From: an uncultured Bacteroidales bacterium
GTDB taxonomy: Bacteria > Bacteroidota > Bacteroidia > Bacteroidales > P3
Assembly: GCA_944320465.1 (NCBI GenBank)
Contig: CALUHO010000008.1
Span: 1 to 64,000, forward strand
DNA length: 64,000 nucleotides
Direction of reading: 5' to 3'
The first letter of the stretch is position 1; each line of letters starts with the position of its first letter. Below are positions 54,101 to 62,118 of this stretch, piece by piece. Below the pieces are notes generated by a model. The model did no database searches. It had not been told where the DNA came from and saw nothing but the letters and a program-made list of their open reading frames with translations. Position numbers and translations under genes: made by a program.

Positions 54101-54402
54101 GGATTTTCATGATTGACGATATCCGGATCACGAAACCGACAGCCAACGAAAACGATGCTTTGGCATCCCAGCTCTCCATCTACCCCAACCCGGCATCGGA
54201 AATCATCACCATCTCTTCCACCGACACTCCGATTGAGCAAGTTTCCCTTTACTCGGTATCCGGAAGACTGATGTTCGAATCGGGGGACAACCTGAACCAA
54301 GCCGCTTTCCGCTACAATGTATCCCGGATGGCGCCGGGCGTGTACTTTGCCAATGTCAAGACCCGGCAAGGAACTGAAGTAATGAAATTCATTGTACGGT
54401 AA
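51151..54402 (+). CDS. T9SS-secreted multidomain adhesin-like protein 1
   Basis: 1083 residues. The signal peptide MKKLLYALGISLLCHGSILA is followed by a jelly-roll cleaved-adhesin/choice-of-anchor-J module (FFCDFNTAESMNQWSITDAN ... GSGMQIDNVTIG), CARDB-like segments (IPDLAIANVELPVSSCSLGT), a second module with NDWLISPKLKMGQDAKMSFF and IFMIDDIRITKP, and a C-terminal T9SS domain (LSIYPNPASEIITI ... EVMKFIVR). It is the first of three tandem paralogues; the first protein at 3332 is a longer relative. It is likely a cell-surface or extracellular adhesin or binding protein; no enzyme motif is seen. Confidence 0.87.
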   Translation: MKKLLYALGISLLCHGSILAQNEGFFCDFNTAESMNQWSITDANKDNLTWEWREDIGMGEPKGCVRILDTDEERGNDYLTLSSPVSLSAGENHFCFYLSTRTKGYDEDFEILYGTSAEPKEMEVLATYADYNAEPGFRFFSIPVTLPEAGDYYFSFHCITDPIGSGMQIDNVTIGQGPFRGIPDLAIANVELPVSSCSLGTAESIAVTVANQGNEAITEFELTYTLNNGTPVSERFTDTIAFESSKTVYFSQKADLSEGRTHIVQVNGSVLKPDGESAEENTGNNSGNDTTVHYGSPAELPFATDFGSGNAGDWDSPNGTWSHDASQQACHALADSVMTSRCVELKEGENYILSMSYKAGQMSYYTERYADFQIRYGLSGTPVSEWDIIADFEEEYTHETFATYESFFTPEADGTYSFAVVPVATEATLYLKSITINNLREYDIRPNDFTLYSKVPAEHAKEGTSAYVSIENRGRQPIDTAIITIKSGETILATSYASLSEADTAVMNMEMTIPDAIIGTTMDITVETSIKGHEDEYPEDNRLTRRMEISDDVLAFDHVTDNMYTELYAIGHPEGRAIPMGLPMSIAKADTLTGFSVGWVQSIATDIDFAIYRWDDATETLGEEVFSITRTKSGSSGQEDYSIPAVLLEAGSYMFTVAFDGLCLVIDKTEGGRFYSIINGVCHRQTSFYGSPSLRAIFGHGKTPRTHDVELSAISQPVEEGPFTANQTITACIQNNGSEIAQGSLHLMIDKTAIGSKAFYLEPYQSTEISFSGDLSTPGQEYSLMAYTVMDNDEDPGNDTCQKIVRCSEIADPYVLNFEECLDFSTSGFNPLWTTVDRDGAYTYTIEETSFPGMGEPMAFMAFNPSLTEPAMTDYGMSPYEGDRFGACFANAEESMTNNDWLISPKLKMGQDAKMSFFVKAYDPQYIEEYYVLVSGESDNPDDFQRIGGIRQAPATWEEVTVDLSSYAGKEIYIAINCVSYNAWIFMIDDIRITKPTANENDALASQLSIYPNPASEIITISSTDTPIEQVSLYSVSGRLMFESGDNLNQAAFRYNVSRMAPGVYFANVKTRQGTEVMKFIVR

Positions 54403-54437
54403 GCCGCGACCCGAAAAAGCAGAACGGCTGCTTTCAT

Positions 54438-54472
54438 GCAGGAAGACTGGCTCTCCGAGCCAGTCTTCCTGC
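54438..54472. terminator. Strong 16-bp hairpin between adhesins 1 and 2
   Basis: GCAGGAAGACTGGCTC (54438-54453) pairs perfectly with 54457-54472 across the loop TCC. No T-run follows. It lies 36 bp after the adhesin 1 stop and 84 bp before adhesin 2, so it may terminate or partially attenuate transcription, or stabilise mRNA ends. Confidence 0.8.
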
Positions 54473-54555
54473 AAACATCCAGCCAAAGGCCTCGCAAGCA
54501 GGTACCGGCCCGCCGCCGCAAAAAACAAACATATATCAATCAAAAACAAAACAAA

Positions 54556-56166
54556 ATGAAAAAAACAATGGCACTTTTAAGCTTCCCGGTCTTGTTCTGC
54601 GGAAGCCTTGCCGCCCAACTGGAACCGGCAAGCGTCCCGTTCCAATGCGACTTCAACACCCGGTCAGCACTGGAAGAAAACTGGACTATCCTGGATGCCA
54701 ACAACGATGGCATTACCTGGGGTTTCTACAACGGAGTGGATGCCGACGGCAACGCCGAAGGGGGATATGTAGGCGTGGATTTTGCCGACATAGCTTCCGA
54801 CGACTACTTGATAAGCCGGCCTCTCAGCCTGGAAGCGGGGTCTTACCATATCGGCTTTTACATCAAATCCTCCTCCCGGAATTTCCCTGAACGCATCGCC
54901 GTCATGTACGGGAACTCCAGCGAAGTGGATGGAATGACCGTCCTTCAGGAAATCGATTTCGCCCAGACGGATTACAGCTTCCACGTATCCAACATCACAG
55001 TAACCGAAGCCGGCAATTACTATTTCGCCTTCCATGCCTGCTCGGATGCCGACATGATGGGCATGTACCTGGACAATGTCTTTGTACGCAGCGGCCGCTA
55101 CGATGGCGAGCCAGACCTGGTAGTAGAGTCTTTGCAGGTTCCCGGCTTGGGTTCGGGCTGCGAGCTGAGCACGGAAGAATTCATCGGGGTGAAAATCCGC
55201 AACGAAGGCACCGCCGACATTGCCCAAATAAAAATGTCTTACCAGATAGGCACTGCCACCCCTGTAGAGGAGACTTTCCGCGCCAACCTGACCATTGGCA
55301 ACAGCCGCACGTTCTACTTTACCCAAAGGGCCGATTTTTCGAGAAGCGATACGGAATATCCCATCTATGTGAATGCCTCCATTGTACCGGAAATAGGCGT
55401 GCAAGACGAAACCAATCTCAGCAATAACGGGGATACGGCCTTCGTCAAGAATTTCTCTCCTGCCGATGTACCGTTCTCAAGCAACTGGGTTGACAACGAC
55501 AACGATTTGGATGACTGGGCCGACCCCGGACAAGGCTGGGAATACGAAGGCTTATACCATAAAGGCTTGCTCTGCGCCAACGCCAGCCCTCTGATTTCAC
55601 GCTGCCTCAACCTCAGTGCCGAACGCAAATACGACCTGATGTTCACCTATAAAGGTGGCGTTGATGCCGATATAGTGGTGCTGTACGAAAATGTGGACAT
55701 TCTCTGCGGCCCGAGCGGCACAGACATGTCGGAATGGGAAACCGTCCTCTCCATCAGGGATTCTTACACCGAAGACCGCTATGAAAGCCCTATGGAAACC
55801 TTTACCGTTCCCGAAACCGGCACTTACAGCCTTGCCATTGTACCGTTAGAAGCCGGTTCCCTCTATATCAGGGCGGTGGACCTTTACGATGCCGGCCCTG
55901 CCGGACTGGAAGAGGAAACGGAAGCCCAAGGCATCCGCCTGTATCCCAACCCGGTCGATGGACTGCTCAACATTACGGCAGAGAACGGCAGCATCCATAA
56001 AGTCAGAATCTACAACATGGCTGGAGCCTTGGTATGCCAAAGCGCGGACCTCAATGGCGAAGCCCACTGGCAATACAACGTCTCGAACCTGGCCGCAGGT
56101 ACTTACGTGGCTGAAATCACGACCTTGCAAGGGCAGGAAACCGTAAGGAAATTCGTGGTGCGGTAA
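54556..56166 (+). CDS. T9SS-secreted adhesin-like protein 2
   Basis: 536 residues from the ATG at 54556. The signal peptide ALLSFPVLFCGSLAAQ precedes one cleaved-adhesin-like module (FQCDFNTRSALEENWTILDA ... MGMYLDNVFVRSG), a CARDB-like segment (PDLVVESLQVPGLGSGCELS), a second short beta module (PFSSNWVDNDNDLDDWADPG ... LYIRAVDLYDAG) and a T9SS domain (IRLYPNPVDGLLNI ... VRKFVVR). It is about half the length of its neighbours, lacking the second long NDWLISP module. The start codon follows a strong hairpin by 84 bp. Confidence 0.87.
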   Translation: MKKTMALLSFPVLFCGSLAAQLEPASVPFQCDFNTRSALEENWTILDANNDGITWGFYNGVDADGNAEGGYVGVDFADIASDDYLISRPLSLEAGSYHIGFYIKSSSRNFPERIAVMYGNSSEVDGMTVLQEIDFAQTDYSFHVSNITVTEAGNYYFAFHACSDADMMGMYLDNVFVRSGRYDGEPDLVVESLQVPGLGSGCELSTEEFIGVKIRNEGTADIAQIKMSYQIGTATPVEETFRANLTIGNSRTFYFTQRADFSRSDTEYPIYVNASIVPEIGVQDETNLSNNGDTAFVKNFSPADVPFSSNWVDNDNDLDDWADPGQGWEYEGLYHKGLLCANASPLISRCLNLSAERKYDLMFTYKGGVDADIVVLYENVDILCGPSGTDMSEWETVLSIRDSYTEDRYESPMETFTVPETGTYSLAIVPLEAGSLYIRAVDLYDAGPAGLEEETEAQGIRLYPNPVDGLLNITAENGSIHKVRIYNMAGALVCQSADLNGEAHWQYNVSNLAAGTYVAEITTLQGQETVRKFVVR

Positions 56167-56183
56167 CTCAATCCATCAAGATG

Positions 56184-56207
56184 CCGCCGGCCTGGAAACG
56201 CCGGCGG
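56184..56207 (+). terminator. GC-rich hairpin after adhesin 2
   Basis: CCGCCGGC (56184-56191) pairs with GCCGGCGG (56200-56207), 17 bp after the stop. Only a short TATTT follows. It is a weaker candidate terminator. Confidence 0.5.
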
Positions 56208-56288
56208 TATTTCCAGAATCATGCCGGGGAAGGAAACTGCCCCGTATCGGAAAGAAAACTAATAATAACCTAACAAAACCAAAGCCTT

Positions 56289-59200
56289 ATGAACAAACAA
56301 CTGGCACTTTTGACATTGGGAAGCCTGCTCGGCCTCAGCCTCGGCCATGCCCAGGACACACCTCAGGAAGGCGGATCCAGCACAACCGACACGGTGTTCT
56401 ACTGCCGATTCAATTCAGACACCGAAGACAACTATGCTACCCAAGACTGGACTACCATGAACAATACTTGGGAAATCATCGACCATAACAATGACGGCTC
56501 AACCTGGTATTTCATGAGAGGCCAAGGATCGGACGACGATGCCGATGCCCAGTTCCTTGGCACGTATTTCGGTGCATGGGTAGAATACAAGTACAACTCC
56601 ACCAATGCAGCCGATGATTACCTTGTACTGAAGAACCCCTTGTCGTTGAATGCCGGCACCAATTTCGTCTCTTTCTGCTATAAGACGCAATACGGTCCTG
56701 GAAAGTATGTCGAAAACGTAGCCCTCCTGTACGGGAAAGACCGGGATGTATCCACCATGGACACGCTTATCAACCTGCCCGGAATCGGCACAAACAAAAT
56801 ATGGGAGATTATCACCTCGCAGCTGGAATTGGAAGAAAACGGCGATTATTACTTTGCTTTCGTCGGATATTCGAATCCTGACTGCGGAAAACTGTACTTG
56901 GACAACTTCCTCGTGGGCTTCAGCGAACAAGTCCAGCCCGCCGACCTGGTAGTGGAGAATGTCCTCCTGCCGGCCTCCGACTGCGGATTGAGCGCGGAAA
57001 CCCCGATCCAGGTTTCCCTTGCCAATACCGGCTTCAACGAAATCACCAGAATCGGCCTTTCCTACACCGTCAACGAGGGAGAACCGGTGTATGAAGAATT
57101 CAGTTTCGACCCGGCTCTGGCCATCAGCGGACGCGACACGGTGACATTCGCCACCCCGGCCGACTTCTCCGCCGAAGGCACTGTATACAATGTGACTGTG
57201 GAAGGCTACGTGATACCCCAAGGCAACGAAGTACCCGAAACGGATTCCACCAACAACACCGCATCGGCCTCGACCGAGAACTTCGCCCCGGCCGCCCTGC
57301 CTTTCAGCACCGGCTTCGGCACGGATGAAGATTTGGCGCAATGGACTTACGATGCCGAATACTGGAACCTCATATCCAGTTCGGAAAACGGCTACATTTA
57401 TTCTCGAGGCAACAACCAAGGTTCGCCGCTGGTATCGCGCTGCATAGAACTGGAAGAAGGAGTCACCTACAGCTTTGAACACACCTACAGCGCAGGTGTC
57501 GTGATAGAGGGACAAGGAACCTCGATGGCTACATTCATGCTGAAGTACGGTCTCAACGGGACTCCTGTGGAAGAGTGGGACACCTTGAGATACTACGACC
57601 GCGCCTTCACCAACGAAACATGGATCACCGACACCAACTGGCTCATCTGCGAACAGAGCGGCATCTACGCCATCGCCATCGTGCCGGTATCCACCCCCAA
57701 CGGCTCGCTGTCCATCTCCAACGTCCAGTTCCAGATGATTCCGGACTGCCGTGCCACCTTCGATGCCTTCAATGGCAAAATGGCACCGAAACTTCCGGAA
57801 GACCAAGTGAACGGCACTTTCCCGGTACAAGTGATCCTGACCAACACCGGAGCCAAGGCCATTGAAGGCCTCCAAGTGAACATCCTCCGGGGAGAAAACA
57901 TCGTAGGGACTGCCTCCGTGGACATAGACGTGGACAGCGTCCTGAAACAGGATATCGAAATCACCTTGGCCGGCATCTCCCCCGATGATATCATCAGCCT
58001 GGATGCCATGGCCATCACACCGGCCCAAGACACCTTGTACCCCCTGCATTCCAGTGCCGATTCCTGCTCGGTAACGGACACCTTGATGCAGTACGACTAC
58101 CTTACCGTTCCGGATTTCTCCATCGGGACTGAATCCGAAGCCGGCGCAGGCCTTGTCTATACCATCAAGCAAGCCGACACCTTGACAGCGATTTCCGTAG
58201 GCTGGCTCGTCGGGGACGAAAGCGAGATACGCCTTGTCATCCAAGCATGGGACGATGAAAGACAGAATGTCACCGAAACCCTGTACGAAGGGCGTTTTGA
58301 ACGAGGCATGAACGCGGGCCACGCGAGATACACGGTTCCGGCCATGGTCCTTGAACCGGGAGATTACCTGGTTTCCGTCTTCTTCAAAGGTGCCGGGCTG
58401 ATGTGCGACAGCGTCACCGGTCCTGAAAACATCTTCTATTACACCTATGCCGGCCAAGTCGTTCCCGAAGCCCGGTACGGACGGCCCGCTATCCGTGCAT
58501 ACTTCGGCCATGACGCGCAGGTGTTCGACAAGGACGCTGCCGTGCAATCCATCCCTCTGCCAATGGAGCAGGGTCTCTTCTCTGCCAACGAACCCATCCA
58601 AGTCCGGGTTGTCAACAACGGCAAGGATACAGTTGAAGTGCCTGTATACGTCCAGATAGACAAGAACGAACCCTTGGCGCCGCAGACGGCCAAGCTGCCG
58701 CCCTACGGCAACGCTATCGTGAATTTCTCCGGAGACCTCTCTGCCGCCGGCAACCATCTGATCACGGCCTGGACCGCGCTTGAAGAAGACGACAACGCCG
58801 CCAACGACACCCTGACTCTGATTGTCACCTGCGATGAAGCCTTGGATCCTTACGTGATGGATTTTGAAAGCTGCCAGCCGTTCTCCTTGACCAACTTCAA
58901 CCCGGCCTGGATCAGCGTGGACAACGACAAGTCCCCCAACACAGGACTGGGAGGCTTCACCTTCCCGCACGATCTGGAGGCTTTCGGCTTCATTGCCTTC
59001 GATCCGATGAGCACTACCCCGTCCCAGACAGGCGGAGACTTCTTCCCCTACCAAGGTTTCCGTTACGGGGCCGCATTCTCGTCCATCACGGAGAACGACA
59101 ACTGGCTTATTTCTCCCAAACTGGCCATGCCTGCCAAAGATGCCAAAGTGAGCTTTGCCGTCAAATCGCTATACGACACGCAGGGCGCACTGGGGCTGGA

Positions 59201-59675
59201 ACAGTACAATGTATTGGTATCCTCTACCGACAATGAACTGGAAAGTTTCCAGAAACTGGGAGAAACCCGTGAAGCTCCCGGAGATGATTGGGACGAAGTA
59301 ACGGTGGATTTGTCCGAATTTGCCGGAAAGGAAATCTACATTGCCTTCCAGCATGTGACCCCGATTGAAAATGGCTTTATCTTCATGATTGACGACATCC
59401 AAGTGAGCAAGCCGGAGTCGGCCAACGAAAGCCGTGTGGAAGCGCAGCTGTCTCTCTACCCGAGCCCGGCCACGGAAATGGTGACCATCCATTCCACCGA
59501 AGCCCGAATAAAGCAAGTAAGCCTGTTCAATGCTTCCGGCATGGAAATCTACCGTTCCGGCAACTTGGAAACAGCCGACTTCCGTTACAACGTGAGCAGC
59601 ATGGCTCCCGGCATCTACTTTGCCAAGGTGGAAACAGCCCAGGGCAGTGCCGTGCTGAAATTCATTGTATTGTAA
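56289..59675 (+). CDS. T9SS-secreted multidomain adhesin-like protein 3
   Basis: 1128 residues. The signal peptide is ALLTLGSLLGLSLGHA. Modules follow in the same order as adhesin 1: a jelly-roll unit (NNTWEIIDHNNDGSTWYFMR ... GKLYLDNFLVGF), CARDB-like (ADLVVENVLLPASDCGLSAE), a long middle region, a second unit with NDNWLISPKLAMPAKDAKVS and IFMIDDIQVSKPE, and a T9SS domain (LSLYPSPATEMVTI ... AVLKFIVL). The sorting motif has YPSP where the others have YPNP. It is the third tandem paralogue and is followed by a small membrane protein. Confidence 0.88.
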   Translation: MNKQLALLTLGSLLGLSLGHAQDTPQEGGSSTTDTVFYCRFNSDTEDNYATQDWTTMNNTWEIIDHNNDGSTWYFMRGQGSDDDADAQFLGTYFGAWVEYKYNSTNAADDYLVLKNPLSLNAGTNFVSFCYKTQYGPGKYVENVALLYGKDRDVSTMDTLINLPGIGTNKIWEIITSQLELEENGDYYFAFVGYSNPDCGKLYLDNFLVGFSEQVQPADLVVENVLLPASDCGLSAETPIQVSLANTGFNEITRIGLSYTVNEGEPVYEEFSFDPALAISGRDTVTFATPADFSAEGTVYNVTVEGYVIPQGNEVPETDSTNNTASASTENFAPAALPFSTGFGTDEDLAQWTYDAEYWNLISSSENGYIYSRGNNQGSPLVSRCIELEEGVTYSFEHTYSAGVVIEGQGTSMATFMLKYGLNGTPVEEWDTLRYYDRAFTNETWITDTNWLICEQSGIYAIAIVPVSTPNGSLSISNVQFQMIPDCRATFDAFNGKMAPKLPEDQVNGTFPVQVILTNTGAKAIEGLQVNILRGENIVGTASVDIDVDSVLKQDIEITLAGISPDDIISLDAMAITPAQDTLYPLHSSADSCSVTDTLMQYDYLTVPDFSIGTESEAGAGLVYTIKQADTLTAISVGWLVGDESEIRLVIQAWDDERQNVTETLYEGRFERGMNAGHARYTVPAMVLEPGDYLVSVFFKGAGLMCDSVTGPENIFYYTYAGQVVPEARYGRPAIRAYFGHDAQVFDKDAAVQSIPLPMEQGLFSANEPIQVRVVNNGKDTVEVPVYVQIDKNEPLAPQTAKLPPYGNAIVNFSGDLSAAGNHLITAWTALEEDDNAANDTLTLIVTCDEALDPYVMDFESCQPFSLTNFNPAWISVDNDKSPNTGLGGFTFPHDLEAFGFIAFDPMSTTPSQTGGDFFPYQGFRYGAAFSSITENDNWLISPKLAMPAKDAKVSFAVKSLYDTQGALGLEQYNVLVSSTDNELESFQKLGETREAPGDDWDEVTVDLSEFAGKEIYIAFQHVTPIENGFIFMIDDIQVSKPESANESRVEAQLSLYPSPATEMVTIHSTEARIKQVSLFNASGMEIYRSGNLETADFRYNVSSMAPGIYFAKVETAQGSAVLKFIVL

Positions 59676-59697
59676 ACCCCGTAACAAAACCAGCAAG

Positions 59698-59895
59698 ATG
59701 AATTCCAGATATCTGTTACGATGTGGCTTGGCTATCCTGATTTTTGCATTGGGACTGTATGCCGACCATATCCTGTTTGGTAAAAGCTTGACGGAGGCCT
59801 TATGGTCTTCGTTGGGGGTGACGGTGGGAATCATGCTGGCTTTCCATTGGTTAATCTGGAGCAAACAGGAAAAAACGAATAAAAAAAAATCCTGA
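59698..59895 (+). CDS. Small two-helix membrane protein
   Basis: 65 residues from the ATG at 59698, 22 bp after adhesin 3. Two hydrophobic segments (LLRCGLAILIFALGLYADHI and ALWSSLGVTVGIMLAFHWLI) are followed by a Lys-rich tail (SKQEKTNKKKS), so it should sit in the inner membrane with both ends in the cytoplasm. No family is recognised. A terminator follows at 59931. Confidence 0.65.
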   Translation: MNSRYLLRCGLAILIFALGLYADHILFGKSLTEALWSSLGVTVGIMLAFHWLIWSKQEKTNKKKS

Positions 59896-59930
59896 AAAGC
59901 CTGTAATTTTCCGGTTCATCTTAAATGCGG

Positions 59931-59970
59931 AAGAGGGTCGCTGGAAACGGCGGCCCTCTTTTTCTTTTCT
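59931..59970 (+). terminator. Rho-independent terminator of the adhesin cluster
   Basis: AAGAGGGTCGC (59931-59941) pairs with GCGGCCCTCTT (59950-59960) with one G-T pair, followed by a T-rich run to 59970. Confidence 0.85.
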
Positions 59971-59987
59971 TTTTACCCTCTTTTTCA

Positions 59988-59995
59988 TATATTTG
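59988..59995 (+). promoter_or_regulatory. Candidate -7 box for the lysine-fermentation operon
   Basis: TATATTTG matches TAnnTTTG and lies 96 nt before the atoD start. No -33 TTTG is clear at the expected distance. Confidence 0.5.
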
Positions 59996-60091
59996 CAGCT
60001 TGGATTAATTTTTGTCCTCGTTCCATAAGGAGACAAAAAGCATAACCATTTCAGAGATAATTCATAAGACTGAAAACAAAACACAAGAGAT

Positions 60092-60736
60092 ATGAACAAG
60101 TTCATTAGCGTTCAAGAAGCCGTGGACATGATCAAGGATGGGGATACCATCATGGTAGGCGGTTTCTTGGCGGTAGGGACACCGCTGCGCGTCATTGATG
60201 CCTTAGCCCAATCCGGAAAGAAAAACCTGACCCTCATCTGCAACGACACCGGCTATCCCGACCGCGGGGTAGGTAAACTGATTACCAACAAACAGGTTTC
60301 CAATCTCTATGTTTCGCATATCGGGACAAACCAGAACACGATAGACCAGATGAACGCGGGGGAATTGAAAGTGGAATTCTGCCCGCAAGGTACTTTGGCT
60401 GAAAGAATCCGCTGCGGCGGCGCGGGTCTGGGCGGTGTATTGACGGCTACCGGCCTGGGAACGGTCATTGCCGAGGGCAAGCAGGTGGTGAACGTGGACG
60501 GCAAAGATTACCTGCTGGAAAAACCGCTGCATGCCGATTTTGCTTTAATCGGAGCCAGCAAGGGCGATACCGAAGGCAATCTGGTTTACCGTGGCACGTC
60601 CCAGAACTTCAACCCAATGATGGCCATGGCTGCCGACACGGTGATTGCCGAAATCAGCGAGATGGTGGAACCGGGCCAGATTGAACCGGAAGCCGTGATC
60701 ACACCGTCTATTTTAGTGAAATACATTGTCAAGTAA
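60092..60736 (+). CDS. atoD: Acetoacetate CoA-transferase, alpha subunit
   Basis: 214 residues. It matches the alpha subunit of 3-oxoacid/butyrate-acetoacetate CoA-transferases: IMVGGFLAVGTPLRVIDALA, LTLICNDTGYPDRGVGKLI, VSHIGTNQNTIDQMN and the C-terminal MVEPGQIEPEAVITPSILV. In lysine fermentation this enzyme moves CoA between butyryl-CoA and acetoacetate. The catalytic Glu is in the beta subunit, which is not in the window. It leads the operon kal-kce-kdd-kamA, with a 19-bp gap to kal. Confidence 0.93.
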   Translation: MNKFISVQEAVDMIKDGDTIMVGGFLAVGTPLRVIDALAQSGKKNLTLICNDTGYPDRGVGKLITNKQVSNLYVSHIGTNQNTIDQMNAGELKVEFCPQGTLAERIRCGGAGLGGVLTATGLGTVIAEGKQVVNVDGKDYLLEKPLHADFALIGASKGDTEGNLVYRGTSQNFNPMMAMAADTVIAEISEMVEPGQIEPEAVITPSILVKYIVK

Positions 60737-60754
60737 CCAAAAAAACGCACAATA

Positions 60755-61144
60755 ATGGCAACTTACAAATCGACAATCCGTCTGAGAATGAGCGCCCATG
60801 ACGCCCATTACGGCGGAAATCTGGTGGACGGGGCCCGGATGCTCCAGCTTTTCGGGGACGTAGCCACCGAACTCCTCATCCAGCGCGACGGGGACGAGGG
60901 CCTTTTCAAGGCTTACGACATGGTAGAATTCATAGCTCCCGTGTACGCCGGGGATTATATCGAAGCCACGGGCGAGATCGTTTCGGAAGGCAACACTTCG
61001 CGCAAGATGAAGTTCGAGGCCCGCAAAATCATCGCCCCGCGCACCGACATCAGCGCTTCGGCGGCCGATGTATTGGAAGAACCGATTGTGGTTTGCCGTG
61101 CTACCGGTACTTGTGTAACCCCTAAAAACTGCCAGAGGAAGTAA
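60755..61144 (+). CDS. kal: 3-aminobutyryl-CoA ammonia-lyase
   Basis: 129 residues. It is a hotdog-fold enzyme that removes ammonia from 3-aminobutyryl-CoA to give crotonyl-CoA. Visible blocks are [40 protein letters not shown] and [18 protein letters not shown]; length is as in characterised Kal. It lies between atoD and kce, and the kce ATG starts one base after its stop, so the operon is tightly coupled. Confidence 0.93.
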   Translation: MATYKSTIRLRMSAHDAHYGGNLVDGARMLQLFGDVATELLIQRDGDEGLFKAYDMVEFIAPVYAGDYIEATGEIVSEGNTSRKMKFEARKIIAPRTDISASAADVLEEPIVVCRATGTCVTPKNCQRK

Positions 61145-61145
61145 T

Positions 61146-61976
61146 ATGGACAAACTGATAATCACAGCGGCCATCTGCGGAGCGGAAGTGACCAAGGAAC
61201 AGAACCCGGCCGTTCCTTACACGGTGGAAGAAATCGTTCGCGAAGCCAAATCGGCAGTGGATGCCGGAGCGGCCATCGTGCATCTGCACGTGCGGGAAGA
61301 CGACGGGACTCCGACCCAGAGCAAGACCCGTTTCAAAGAGTGCATCGATGCCATTTACCAGGCTTGCCCGGACGTGATCCTGATCCCGTCCACCGGCGGG
61401 GCGGTAGGCATGACGGCCGAAGAACGCTTGCAGCCTACCGAACTTTTCCCGGAAATGGCCACACTCGACTGCGGGACTTGCAATTTCGGGGACGATGTGT
61501 TCGAGAACACGATGCCCATCATGCGCGCCTTTGGCAAACGGATGCTGGAAAACAACATCAAGCCGGAATACGAATGCTTTGAAATGGGCCATTTGGACAC
61601 CATCCTGACAATGGCCCGGAAAGGCCTCGTCCCGGGTGCCCCGATGCAGTTCAACTTTGTGCTGGGTGTTCCTGGCTGCACGCCGGCTACGGTGCCGAAC
61701 CTCTGCTGGCTGGTCAACAATATCCCGGCAGGTTCCACTTGGACGGCTACCGGAATTGGCCGCCACGCTTTCCAGCTGGCCGCCGCCGCTATCGTGATGG
61801 GAGGGAATGTCCGCGTAGGCTTCGAGGACAACCTCTATCTGGAAAAGGGCGTGCTTGCCAAAAGCAACGGCGAGATGGTGGCCAAAGTGGTCCGGTTAGC
61901 CAAGGAATTGGGACGAGGCGTAGCCAACTCGGCGGAAGCCCGCGAAATCCTTTCCTTGCCGGCACGCAAGCGATAG
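61146..61976 (+). CDS. kce: 3-keto-5-aminohexanoate cleavage enzyme
   Basis: 276 residues, typical length. Kce converts 3-keto-5-aminohexanoate plus acetyl-CoA to 3-aminobutyryl-CoA and acetoacetate. It belongs to the DUF849/BKACE family, a zinc-dependent TIM barrel: KLIITAAICGAEVTKEQNPA, AAIVHLHVREDDGTPTQSKT (with the metal-binding HLH), and GNVRVGFEDNLYLEKGVLAK. It follows kal by 1 bp. 142 bp separate it from kdd, with no gene between. Confidence 0.96.
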   Translation: MDKLIITAAICGAEVTKEQNPAVPYTVEEIVREAKSAVDAGAAIVHLHVREDDGTPTQSKTRFKECIDAIYQACPDVILIPSTGGAVGMTAEERLQPTELFPEMATLDCGTCNFGDDVFENTMPIMRAFGKRMLENNIKPEYECFEMGHLDTILTMARKGLVPGAPMQFNFVLGVPGCTPATVPNLCWLVNNIPAGSTWTATGIGRHAFQLAAAAIVMGGNVRVGFEDNLYLEKGVLAKSNGEMVAKVVRLAKELGRGVANSAEAREILSLPARKR

Positions 61977-62118
61977 CCGGCCGGCCGGGACTGGCAAGAA
62001 TGTCCCGGCGCAGCATGGACAAGGGGTCGCGAAGAGACCGCAAGGCACTGCGGCGCGCTTCTCCCGATGGGTTCGGCAAAAACAAAACTTGAATCAATAA
62101 TCAAAACCTATTATCACA

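Noticed and set aside
56499..59054. 851-codon minus-strand frame over adhesin 3
   Set aside because: Antisense to a T9SS protein with signal peptide and sorting domain; Gly/Val-rich without motifs.
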